From assembly GCA_031279525.1 (NCBI GenBank), contig JAITIH010000059.1:1-5419 (forward strand): a DNA stretch of 5,419 nucleotides. Direction: 5' to 3'. Below the pieces are notes generated by a model. It saw only the letters and a list, made by a program, of their open reading frames with translations, had not been told where the DNA came from and did no database searches. Below are positions 1-5,184 of the stretch, one piece after another; the first letter of the stretch is position 1; every line of letters begins with the position of its first letter. The translations under genes and the position numbers were made by a program. The stretch comes from Deltaproteobacteria bacterium. GTDB lineage: Bacteria > Desulfobacterota > Desulfarculia > Adiutricales > Adiutricaceae.

Positions 1-567
1 ACGACTTACCAATGGAATCATTTGTTTGAACGCTTGATTCATCGGCAAAGAAAATAGTCCCTCCTAGTTTTAACGCCAGTTTTTTAAGCTTGAAATTGTT
101 TAGAAATCCAGTTATTAACATTCTCTGTATCTCGCCAAAGTGGCGTATCTTATTGGCTTTTGTGGGGACGTCTTCCAGCGTTTAAGGTAGTCTCCTATAG
201 TTCACTCAGCGATACGAATTTCGAATTTGGCATAAACTAATTCGGCTATAGCGCGCCTGGTCCAAGTAACGTGGTTTATCCCGTGATCCTGAGGGGCAGC
301 TCCTATGATAAGTCCTCTAATCGATTCCTCCTGTTTGGGACTCATTAGTCTGCCGCTGCCAGTTGGCCGACTGCGCTTCCTGTATTTCATGCCTTCAGGC
401 CCTTCAGCTGAATGCCTCTTCCACCAGAAGTATACGGTTGATAGGGCTAAGCAAAGCATTGAGGCAATTTTCACTACAGGAGTGTTGTTGTTAAAGTGAG
501 GGGCTACCATCTCAATGATAGAGTAGTTTAGCCTAATTGTTTTGGGGCGGGTATGTTCGTTTTTCAT
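1..567 (-). pseudogene. IS630-family transposase, broken by a stop and two frameshifts, truncated by the window edge
   Basis: An intact transposase of this family would cut and rejoin the element's ends with a DDE nuclease domain. The first reading frame (567 down to 205) gives an N-terminal helix-turn-helix region (ASMLCLALSTVYFWWKR), a basic linker (RKRSRPTGSGR) and the block VTWTRRAIAELVYAKFEIRI, all typical of IS630 N-termini. A TGA at 204-202 interrupts it. The same frame then resumes as TIGDYLKRWKTSPQKPIRYA (201-142), the usual continuation. Homology then moves to a second frame (about 149-87: RDTENVNNWISKQF) and a third (88-2: LKKLALKLGGTIFFADESS). FFADES carries the first catalytic aspartate (GAT at 43-41). 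I chose ATG 567 over the upstream GTG at 582 because the GTG overlaps the -10 box. Programmed frameshifting occurs in some IS families, but a stop plus two shifts points to decay. Confidence 0.85.
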
Positions 568-573
568 AAAAGC

Positions 574-602
574 ATTATACACGACATACCTATTTAATGC
601 AA
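574..602 (-). promoter_or_regulatory. Promoter of the IS630 transposase, predicted leaderless
   Basis: On the minus strand there is a perfect TATAAT (579-574) and a TTGCAT -35 box (602-597), separated by exactly 17 bp. Only six bases separate the -10 box from ATG 567, so transcription should begin at or next to the A of the start codon. No Shine-Dalgarno sequence precedes the ATG, as expected for a leaderless message. The assignment rests on consensus match and spacing only. Confidence 0.65.
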
Positions 603-707
603 TATGCTAAAACAGATTTTACAAAAATTTTACATTTTTTTATTTATATACTCTGGCTTCTGACAATATTTATAGCAATATTCCTTGTGGCTTATAGGTT
701 ACAGGGT

Positions 708-728
708 GTAGCAAAATAAAAATGCTAC
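708..728. repeat. Short inverted repeat GTAGCA / TGCTAC
   Basis: GTAGCA (708-713) and TGCTAC (723-728) form a 6-bp stem around a 9-nt A/T loop. It lies in the AT-rich tail of the IS region, next to ACAGGGTGT (701-709). It could belong to an IS end or be a weak hairpin. Without the other end of the element this cannot be decided. Confidence 0.4.
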
Positions 729-924
729 TTGGTAAGGTTCTAACATTTACTCGCCGGGGTAATAAAAAGGATAACACGGAGCTTGAGAAGAGTTAACCTC
801 TCAACTATCCATTGTAGTACTAGCATTCCTAATAATTGTCGGTCGCCAAAAAATTTTAAGCCCAAAATTAGAATTGCTGCGCGGCCATAAGGCGAAAACC
901 CTGTAGGATTTAAAGAACTTTTCA

Positions 925-953
925 CCAAAAAGGGCCTGGCGAAGGCCTTTTGG
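925..953 (-). terminator. Candidate intrinsic terminator of the 517-aa gene
   Basis: On the minus strand CCAAAAGGCC (953-944) can pair with GGCCCTTTTTGG (936-925) around the 7-nt loop TTCGCCA, with one extra C and one extra T bulged. The descending arm contains the five-T run, so the A/T-rich lower stem can act as a U-tract. It lies about 200 bp beyond the stop of the large minus-strand gene. The structure is nearly symmetrical and has four Ts on the plus strand, so it could work in both directions. The distance from the gene and the bulges lower the confidence. Confidence 0.5.
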
Positions 954-1004
954 CCCTCTGGCCCCAAAAATCTCAATAACCTGCGGGATTTACTCGTTTT
1001 TCTG

Positions 1005-1029
1005 GCCATGGGCCCGGTCGCCATGGGCC
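1005..1029. repeat. Direct repeat GCCATGGGCC, two copies
   Basis: GCCATGGGCC occurs at 1005-1014 and again at 1020-1029, with a 5-bp gap. Each copy contains the palindromes CCATGG and GGGCC. It may only reflect the GGCC-rich background, and no function is proposed. Confidence 0.5.
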
Positions 1030-1133
1030 ATCGCCGTCGCGGGCTCGGCCGCCCCGGGCTTACGCCTCAACGGGGCCTTCCGCCACAATGCCAAAAAACC
1101 GGCGGGTAAGCGGCGAGGAGAGCCTTTAACGAC

Positions 1134-1153
1134 GGTCGCGACCTAAGTTTAGG
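1134..1153. repeat. Two overlapping palindromes just past the stop codon
   Basis: GGTCGCGACC (1134-1143) is a perfect 10-bp palindrome. It overlaps CCTAAGTTTAGG (1142-1153), where CCTAA and TTAGG flank two bases. They directly follow the TAA (1157-1155) of the minus-strand gene. The loops are too short for ordinary terminator hairpins and no T-run follows, so these may be protein-binding sites or chance. Confidence 0.45.
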
Positions 1154-1154
1154 G

Positions 1155-2708
1155 TTAAACGACTAAGAGCTTAACCGGGGGTTGGCCTAAAGGAGGCTCG
1201 GGCCAAGGGTCGTCGCCTTTGGCGAGCCGCGCGCAAATCAAGGTTAGCAGAATTAAAAACAGAATAATAATGGCGAGTAACAATTTTTTATTCGATTCCC
1301 TAATAAATTTAAGTTTCGGGTACAGGACTTTGACTATCTGGCCAATGGCCTCCAGGTCCGAGGCGAACAGGGAGGCGAATGGCTCCTCGCTCCCAAAGAT
1401 CCGGCCTAAGGCGGTCAAAAGATCCATGGCCCGCTCGGGCCGCCCGTAGCGGTGACATAGGCTTAAGGCCAGGGCCCGAGCCATTAAGGCCACTTTCTGG
1501 ACGGCCTGATCGTCTTTGTCTTTCGGGGAGATGTCGCCTAACAGGGCCTGGAGCTCCTCAATTTTGGGGCTAACCGCCGAGAAATCCGATTTTTCCTCTA
1601 GGTCGCTCCCGATTTCCCGGATTTTTTCCAGGATGACGGCCAGGATCCTATTGAGGAAATCGGCCTTGAATTGGGTATTGTCCCGCTCGCGTTGGGCTTT
1701 GGCCAGCTGGTCGAGGAAGATTTTGTCCTTTTCCGCCCGCTCGGAGACGTCCTCCGACTCGGCGAAGACCTCGCGAAGCAGCTCGGTTAGGCTCTGGGCC
1801 ACTGGCAACAGGCCTTTGGCGTTATAAGCGTAAAAGGCCAGCTCCCGGATCTTCATAGCCATGACCTGGCTGTCGGGATGCTTTTGGCTTTGGCTTTTGG
1901 CCAGGATTTGAAAGGGTTGGGCCATGGCGTCCCAGCGCTTGGTGGATTTGATCAGCTTTTCCAGGGTCGGGTGGATCAGGGCCGCGTTCTGGCCTTCCAC
2001 GGGCTCTTTTGGGGAGTCTAAAATGGAATGGAGGGCGAAAATACAGTCGTAAACCTCCGTCGCCCGGGCCGCTAAGGGGGTTTTGACTTCTTTAGCGAAG
2101 CTATCCATGATTTCGGCCACCAAGGGCGGGGCCGGTTTTTCCCCAAGGTTGGTGGCTTTTTCGACGAGGCCGCGGACGAGCCCCAGCCGGGCCGGCGGCG
2201 ATAGGCCCGCCAGCTGGGCTAAGGTCTGGGACAGAAAATAGGCCTGGCGGGCCTTGACCTCTAACTTGACCTGCTTTTCTTGGACCGCTGGCCAGCCGGC
2301 TTGGGCCCGGGCTTGGCTAATCGTTTCGAGGATTTGGTCCGGGTCGATTTCCGCCGAGGCGGCGGCTAAGGCCAAGATGATATCCGTGAGCCGCCCGTCG
2401 CCTTGAGCCAAGGCCGCCGTCAAAAGATTGGCTTTGGAAAGGGGCGGCAGGCCCTGGAGCTCTAGAAGGCTTTCTGGGGATTTTTTTAGGGCCAAAAGAG
2501 CGTTGGGCTGGTCTTCGGGCTTTAAGTCGGCTAGCCAGGCCACCTCGGCCGCGAGGCGATGGCGAGGGGAGTTCAGGTTGGCCATGATCTGCGAGATAGT
2601 CTTATAATTTAAGGAGATGGACTTTACTTCGACCCGCTCGGCCAGCTTGGCCGAGTCGTCCCAGATGGAGGCTCCCAGAAGGTAGAAGGGGTTTTCGAAA
2701 AGATCCAT
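1155..2708 (-). CDS. Conserved-looking 517-aa protein with FENPF/AEVAWL N-terminal module and C-terminal membrane anchor
   Basis: The function is unknown. Residues 4-60 form a compact module: FENPFYLLG (4-12), a helical stretch, then NSPRHRLAAEVAWL (46-59). I recall similar N-termini ('ENPF.(I/V)LG ... NPR.RLAAEVAWLPG') in uncharacterised proteins of several phyla, and 'NPF..LG' also resembles the opening of J-domain-like proteins. The HPD motif that J-domains use to stimulate DnaK is absent, so it should not be called DnaJ. Residues 90-460 are mostly predicted alpha-helical with many Ala, Leu and charged residues. A coiled-coil-like part covers about 323-366. Residues 476-493 are a single very hydrophobic helix preceded by KK (474-475), and only 24 residues follow, including a proline-rich tail. 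This predicts a tail-anchored protein with its bulk in the cytoplasm. The start at 2708 is supported by the conserved-looking N-terminus and an upstream AAGGAAGAGG. The gene is transcribed away from the 607-aa membrane protein and uses the same GCC-rich codons, so the two probably belong together. Confidence 0.9.
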   Translation of the reverse strand: MDLFENPFYLLGASIWDDSAKLAERVEVKSISLNYKTISQIMANLNSPRHRLAAEVAWLADLKPEDQPNALLALKKSPESLLELQGLPPLSKANLLTAALAQGDGRLTDIILALAAASAEIDPDQILETISQARAQAGWPAVQEKQVKLEVKARQAYFLSQTLAQLAGLSPPARLGLVRGLVEKATNLGEKPAPPLVAEIMDSFAKEVKTPLAARATEVYDCIFALHSILDSPKEPVEGQNAALIHPTLEKLIKSTKRWDAMAQPFQILAKSQSQKHPDSQVMAMKIRELAFYAYNAKGLLPVAQSLTELLREVFAESEDVSERAEKDKIFLDQLAKAQRERDNTQFKADFLNRILAVILEKIREIGSDLEEKSDFSAVSPKIEELQALLGDISPKDKDDQAVQKVALMARALALSLCHRYGRPERAMDLLTALGRIFGSEEPFASLFASDLEAIGQIVKVLYPKLKFIRESNKKLLLAIIILFLILLTLICARLAKGDDPWPEPPLGQPPVKLLVV

Positions 2709-2718
2709 AAAAAGTTGG

Positions 2719-2728
2719 CCTCTTCCTT
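2719..2728 (-). promoter_or_regulatory. Ribosome binding site of the 517-aa gene
   Basis: The minus strand reads AAGGAAGAGG here, ending 10 nt before ATG 2708. AGAGG is the better-placed core, and AAGGA is too far upstream to act alone. The site supports the ATG at 2708 as the start. Confidence 0.55.
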
Positions 2729-2842
2729 GCTACGACCCATTGTGGCCTAGCCGCCGTCAACCGCTAGCTAAGGGAAGCTCCTTTAGGCGGGACCAGGAGG
2801 GCGACGGCCTGAGTCGGACTTTTGGGGGCCTCAAGGGCCATC

Positions 2843-2871
2843 TTGGGATTTAGCTGGCCAGGGGCTATAAT
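2843..2871 (+). promoter_or_regulatory. Candidate plus-strand promoter for the 607-aa gene
   Basis: TTGGGA (2843-2848, four of six bases match the -35 consensus) and a perfect TATAAT (2866-2871) are separated by 17 bp. The predicted transcription start is near 2878, giving a leader of about 288 nt that contains all the hairpins listed for this region. It overlaps the minus-strand promoter candidate. Confidence 0.5.
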
Positions 2872-2880
2872 TGACATATT

Positions 2881-2909
2881 TTTATAACCCATATTGGGCC
2901 TTAAGGCAA
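2881..2909 (-). promoter_or_regulatory. Candidate minus-strand promoter for the 517-aa gene
   Basis: Reading the minus strand, TTGCCT (2909-2904, four of six) and TATAAA (2886-2881, five of six) are separated by 17 bp. Transcription would begin near 2874 and leave a leader of about 166 nt. The footprint overlaps the plus-strand candidate, so the two may compete for polymerase. This call is weaker than the plus-strand one. Confidence 0.4.
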
Positions 2910-2932
2910 ACCCGCTTTTGGCCCCATGTGGG

Positions 2933-2961
2933 CCCTTTAGAGCCGCCTCAGCCCTAAAGGG
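2933..2961. repeat. Inverted repeat CCCTTTAG / CTAAAGGG
   Basis: Perfect 8-bp arms (2933-2940 and 2954-2961) enclose 13 nt. This is the first hairpin downstream of the plus-strand promoter candidate, within the predicted leader. No T-run follows, so it is not a standard terminator. Confidence 0.55.
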
Positions 2962-3028
2962 AAATGGCCGCGGCCAAAAACTCGCCCCGACTCTCTTGGC
3001 CGTCCCCGGCCCGCCGGCCCCAACTTGG

Positions 3029-3059
3029 GGCCAGAAAGGGCCGTTGGCCCTTTCTGGCC
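3029..3059. repeat. Perfect 14-bp inverted repeat with 3-nt loop
   Basis: GGCCAGAAAGGGCC (3029-3042) is followed by GTT and then its exact reverse complement (3046-3059). As RNA this is a very stable hairpin in the leader of the 607-aa gene, 106 nt before its start codon. As DNA it could extrude a cruciform. There is no U-tract, which argues against a classical terminator. It could be an attenuation or mRNA-stability element, a dimeric protein-binding site or a REP-like remnant. Confidence 0.85.
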
Positions 3060-3077
3060 AGGGCCGCCGGCCCTTGG
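3058..3077. repeat. Second GGCC-type hairpin with 3-nt loop
   Basis: CCAGGGCC (3058-3065), loop GCC, then GGCCCTTGG (3069-3077) forms an 8-bp stem with one bulged T. It abuts the 14-bp hairpin and resembles it, with GGGCC/GGCCC at the loop-proximal end of the stem and a three-base loop. The shared arm bases at 3058-3059 mean the two could compete. Confidence 0.6.
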
Positions 3078-3093
3078 CTTCTTTGGCCTTACG

Positions 3094-3114
3094 GCCGCCC
3101 CGCCTTAGGGCGGC
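3094..3114. repeat. Inverted repeat GCCGCCC / GGGCGGC
   Basis: Perfect 7-bp GC-only arms (3094-3100 and 3108-3114) enclose a 7-nt loop. It is part of the hairpin series in the leader of the 607-aa gene. Confidence 0.5.
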
Positions 3115-3129
3115 TGGCCACGGCGCCAG

Positions 3130-3151
3130 GCTAGCCTTAATTCCGGCTAGC
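3130..3151. repeat. Inverted repeat GCTAGCC / GGCTAGC beside the ribosome binding site
   Basis: Perfect 7-bp arms (3130-3136 and 3145-3151) enclose TTAATTCC. The right arm ends only three bases before the GGAG of the 607-aa gene, so a folded hairpin or a bound protein could affect ribosome access. Another GCTAGC lies in the upstream region of the divergent gene (2763-2768). GCTAGC also occurs inside both coding regions, so specificity is uncertain. Confidence 0.5.
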
Positions 3152-3154
3152 GAT

Positions 3155-3158
3155 GGAG
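3155..3158 (+). promoter_or_regulatory. Ribosome binding site of the 607-aa gene
   Basis: GGAG is followed by a 7-nt spacer and ATG 3166, which is close to ideal spacing. It favours this ATG over the ATG at 3153, which lies in a different frame and upstream of the GGAG. Confidence 0.75.
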
Positions 3159-3165
3159 AAAAGCG

Positions 3166-4989
3166 ATGGGCGTAGAATTATTTTTGGCTTGCGCGTTCAT
3201 TTTTGGGCTCATCCGCTTATTCGCGTTTCTGACCCCGGCCATGCCTTTGTGGCTTTTTCTGTCTTTCGACCTGGTCTTCGCCGCCCCCATCGCCTTGGTC
3301 GCCATCCACGCCGCGGCGGTCCGGCGCACCCGTCTGGCCCACACCTTCTCGGACTCGGGCGTGGTTCACGGGATTCTGGCCCATGGCTTTTTCCGCAATA
3401 TTTTCATTTTTTTCTTTAGCGTCCTGATCTCCTTCGCCCTTTTAATCAACCTAGCCCTGGTCAGAGGCGAGGACTGGATTTGGGTCGGCCTGGCTTTCCC
3501 GGTCTTTTTCCTGGCCCGAGCCTTGGTCCCCAAGTTCTTGGTCCGGGAGTCGGTGGCCTGGCTGCGGCCAGCCAGGCTTAATTTCTGGTCCCTTGGCCTG
3601 GCCCCGGTCATTATTGGAGCGGCCAGGTTCGGGTATTTTACGCTGTTTGGCGAAGGCCCGGATCTGCTAGCGGCGGGGGAGGCCCCTTTCGTCCACTCAA
3701 ACTCGGCTTTTTTGAAAATGGCCGGGGAATGGGCGGCCATGTTCGGGACCTGGGGCCAGAGATCCTTACGCCTGGCCCAGGACTTTTTTCGGCCCTTGGG
3801 GCCCTTGTTTCAGACTTTAAACAGTTTTTGCCTTTATGGGGGGTTCTTGTCTCTTTTGGCTTGCTTGACCTTGCCGGCTGGGGAGTGGCGGCGGGGCTTT
3901 TCCCCGCCGGTGGAGACGGAGTCGCCGCCAAAGCTTTCCACCCAAGCCACCGTGGCTTACTCGGCCTTTTTGGCCATTTTTTTGGTCATGGTCATGATCC
4001 CTTTGGCCGGCTGGCTGGAAACCAACGCCGCCGGGCCCAAAGGGGCGGCCTTGCAAGAGACCCGGGTCAAGCTTAGCGACCGAGGCGACCAAGTCTTTTT
4101 GTTCTTGGAGGGGCATTACTACGACCCTAAGGCCGCCGAGGAGATCAAAAGGATTTCCGAGGCCCTTTTAGGCCACATTAAGGTCGACCGCGAGGCCCTC
4201 ATGGCCCAGGCCAACCTGCTCTTTAACCAGTACCGGGACAACGTGGACCGCTACTTAGACTGGTACTACAGCCTAAGGGGCGAGTACGCCAGACTCTATA
4301 AGGTCATTAGGGGCAGCGCGGCCGGGGCCGAGAGATACATGGCCGAGAAGATGGTCGAGCTAATTGGCTATAACGTGGACGCGGGCCCATTCATGGCCGG
4401 GGCAGCCCGGCTCGAGGAAAAAATGGCCGCCTTTAAGGGGCGGCTGGAAGCCATGGCCCAAAGGATCCTGCCCCATTACGAGGTTCCGGCCGCCTTGGCC
4501 GCCAAGGCCAAAATCCAGTCCATCACCATGGAAAGCTTAGTCTTCTCCGTGGCTCCGGTCGAGACCATCTCCTTTGGCAAAAGAATCGGCTTAAGCGGAG
4601 TGGCCGGCCTGTCCAGCGGGGCGGTGGCCATGGTTTTAGTGGCCAAGATCGGCCAGAAAGCCATCTTTAAAATGGCCGCCGGGGCCTTAGCCAAGATGGC
4701 CGCCTCTAAGGGCGTGACCGCCGCCGGGGGCCTGGCCGCCGGGGCCGGGGTCGGCAGCGTCGTCCCTGGGGCTGGCACGGCCGTGGGAGCGGGGGTCGGG
4801 TTTTTGGTGGGGGCCGCGGTCGGTTTAGTCGTGGAAAAAGTGATTTTAAACGTCGAGGAGATGGTCAATCGAGCCGAGTTTAAGCTGGAGATCTTAAAAG
4901 CCATCCAGTCCCAGCGGCTGGAAGTCTTAAACTCCTTAAGGTCGGCGATCCCCGAGGAGCGGCCCGTGGAAGCCGCCCCGAAGCCCTGA
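3166..4989 (+). CDS. Polytopic 607-aa membrane protein with YLDWYYS domain and C-terminal glycine zipper
   Basis: The function is unknown. The N-terminal half is a membrane domain, with hydrophobic segments at about 3-23, 26-48, 78-98, 104-121, 141-161, 221-238 and 263-284. Residues 285-475 are hydrophilic and helical, with the striking block FNQYRDNVDRYLDWYYSLRG (353-372). I recall similar 'DWYYS' blocks in other uncharacterised bacterial membrane proteins, but I know no named family. A further hydrophobic stretch (476-493) is followed by an Ala/Gly-rich region (503-556). Glycines at 522, 526 and 530, then at 537, 541, 545, 549 and 553, are spaced every four residues on either side of a SVVPGAG turn (531-537), which predicts a tightly packed, membrane-inserting helical hairpin. 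The last 50 residues are charged helix and a Pro/Glu tail. No nuclease, ATPase, protease or transporter signature was seen. The first hydrophobic segment looks like a membrane helix rather than a cleavable signal peptide. GGAG at 3155 supports the start. The divergent 517-aa membrane-anchored protein is the likely partner. Confidence 0.92.
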   Translation: MGVELFLACAFIFGLIRLFAFLTPAMPLWLFLSFDLVFAAPIALVAIHAAAVRRTRLAHTFSDSGVVHGILAHGFFRNIFIFFFSVLISFALLINLALVRGEDWIWVGLAFPVFFLARALVPKFLVRESVAWLRPARLNFWSLGLAPVIIGAARFGYFTLFGEGPDLLAAGEAPFVHSNSAFLKMAGEWAAMFGTWGQRSLRLAQDFFRPLGPLFQTLNSFCLYGGFLSLLACLTLPAGEWRRGFSPPVETESPPKLSTQATVAYSAFLAIFLVMVMIPLAGWLETNAAGPKGAALQETRVKLSDRGDQVFLFLEGHYYDPKAAEEIKRISEALLGHIKVDREALMAQANLLFNQYRDNVDRYLDWYYSLRGEYARLYKVIRGSAAGAERYMAEKMVELIGYNVDAGPFMAGAARLEEKMAAFKGRLEAMAQRILPHYEVPAALAAKAKIQSITMESLVFSVAPVETISFGKRIGLSGVAGLSSGAVAMVLVAKIGQKAIFKMAAGALAKMAASKGVTAAGGLAAGAGVGSVVPGAGTAVGAGVGFLVGAAVGLVVEKVILNVEEMVNRAEFKLEILKAIQSQRLEVLNSLRSAIPEERPVEAAPKP

Positions 4990-4993
4990 CCGA

Positions 4994-5016
4994 TTAAGGC
5001 GCGGCGGCGGCCTTAA
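4994..5016 (+). terminator. Hairpin just after the 607-aa gene, possible terminator without U-tract
   Basis: TTAAGGC (4994-5000) and GCCTTAA (5010-5016) form a perfect 7-bp stem around GCGGCGGCG. It begins four bases after the stop codon. No T-run follows, so it may protect the 3' end or act with Rho rather than terminate by itself. Confidence 0.4.
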
Positions 5017-5059
5017 GGCTATCGAGACGGGGTCATTGGCGGAGGATTCGCTTAAAGGC

Positions 5060-5094
5060 CGCGTTTAATAACGCGCGTCCATTTGGGCGCGCCC
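5060..5094. repeat. CGCGTT/AACGCG hairpin and GGGCGCGCCC palindrome
   Basis: CGCGTT (5060-5065) and AACGCG (5070-5075) form a 6-bp stem with loop TAAT. Ten bases further on, GGGCGCGCCC (5085-5094) is a perfect 10-bp palindrome. Both are GC-rich and lie about 70-105 bp past the membrane-protein gene. Their role is unknown. Confidence 0.5.
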
Positions 5095-5160
5095 CTTCTT
5101 TACGATTGATTTCGTCCTTGACCGACTCGGCTTAAGGCGCCGCGTCGCTCGAAAGCCAAG

Positions 5161-5176
5161 AAGACGGGAAGACGGG
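5161..5176. repeat. Tandem repeat AAGACGGG x2
   Basis: Two exact 8-bp copies of AAGACGGG stand head to tail, upstream of the AT-rich promoter-like stretch. This could be an activator-binding repeat or simple slippage. Confidence 0.5.
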
Positions 5177-5184
5177 ATTCGTTC

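Larger units (their letters stand above)
1..602 (-). mobile_element. Partial IS630-family insertion sequence, decayed
   Basis: This AT-rich block contains the promoter and the 5' two-fifths or so of an IS630-type transposase gene and is cut by the left window edge. IS630 elements normally carry terminal inverted repeats and insert at TA dinucleotides. Only one end could lie in this window, so the inverted repeat cannot be verified and the right boundary is unknown. It may lie anywhere between about 603 and 730, where AT-rich sequence continues. The element is most likely dead, because its transposase frame is broken three times. Confidence 0.6.
603..1154. other. Gene-free stretch between the IS remnant and the 517-aa gene
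   Basis: No convincing coding sequence is visible. The only longer open frame (minus strand, 1024-740) has no recognisable domain, uses codons unlike the neighbours and reads through a hairpin. The stretch is AT-rich to about 900 and then becomes GGCC-rich like the flanking large genes, so the junction between acquired and resident DNA probably lies between about 700 and 900. It contains a small inverted repeat (708-728), a terminator-like hairpin (925-953), a repeated GCCATGGGCC (1005-1014 and 1020-1029) and palindromes beside the stop of the next gene. Confidence 0.6.
2709..3165. other. Divergent intergenic control region, hairpin-rich
   Basis: This 457-bp region separates the start codons of the two large genes. 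An AT-rich island (about 2864-2897) in otherwise GC-rich sequence carries candidate promoters for both directions. From there to the 607-aa gene, the leader is packed with inverted repeats at 2933-2961, 3029-3059, 3058-3077, 3094-3114 and 3130-3151. No RNA family was recognised. An open frame from TTG 2894 to 3175 has low-complexity Gly/Pro/Ala/Arg composition and no ribosome binding site, so I do not call it a gene. Confidence 0.7.

Noticed and set aside
701..728. ACAGGGTGTAGC... as the terminal inverted repeat of the IS630 element
   Set aside because: CAGGGTGT-like ends are known in mariner/IS630-type elements, but here the motif points away from the transposase, and the other end is outside the window for comparison.
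740..1024. 94-aa open frame on the minus strand
   Set aside because: No recognisable domain. It straddles the AT-rich/GC-rich boundary and a terminator-like hairpin, and neither its base use nor its context supports translation.
1516..1827. 103-aa plus-strand open frame rich in Ser/Arg
   Set aside because: It is antisense to the helical, coiled-coil-like part of the 517-aa gene, with no start signal and composition typical of a shadow frame.
1155..2708. Calling the 517-aa protein DnaJ
   Set aside because: The J-domain HPD motif, G/F-rich region and zinc fingers are all absent. Only the opening NPF..LG is similar.
2894..3175. 93-aa plus-strand open frame in the leader of the membrane-protein gene, overlapping its start
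   Set aside because: It starts at TTG without a ribosome binding site, and its low-complexity composition reflects the hairpin-rich GGCC DNA. A leader peptide cannot be excluded, but nothing supports one.
4476..4904. 142-aa minus-strand open frame rich in Pro/Ala/Thr
   Set aside because: It is antisense to the glycine-zipper part of the membrane protein. The P/A/T repeats are the complement of Gly/Ala/Val codons in the real gene.
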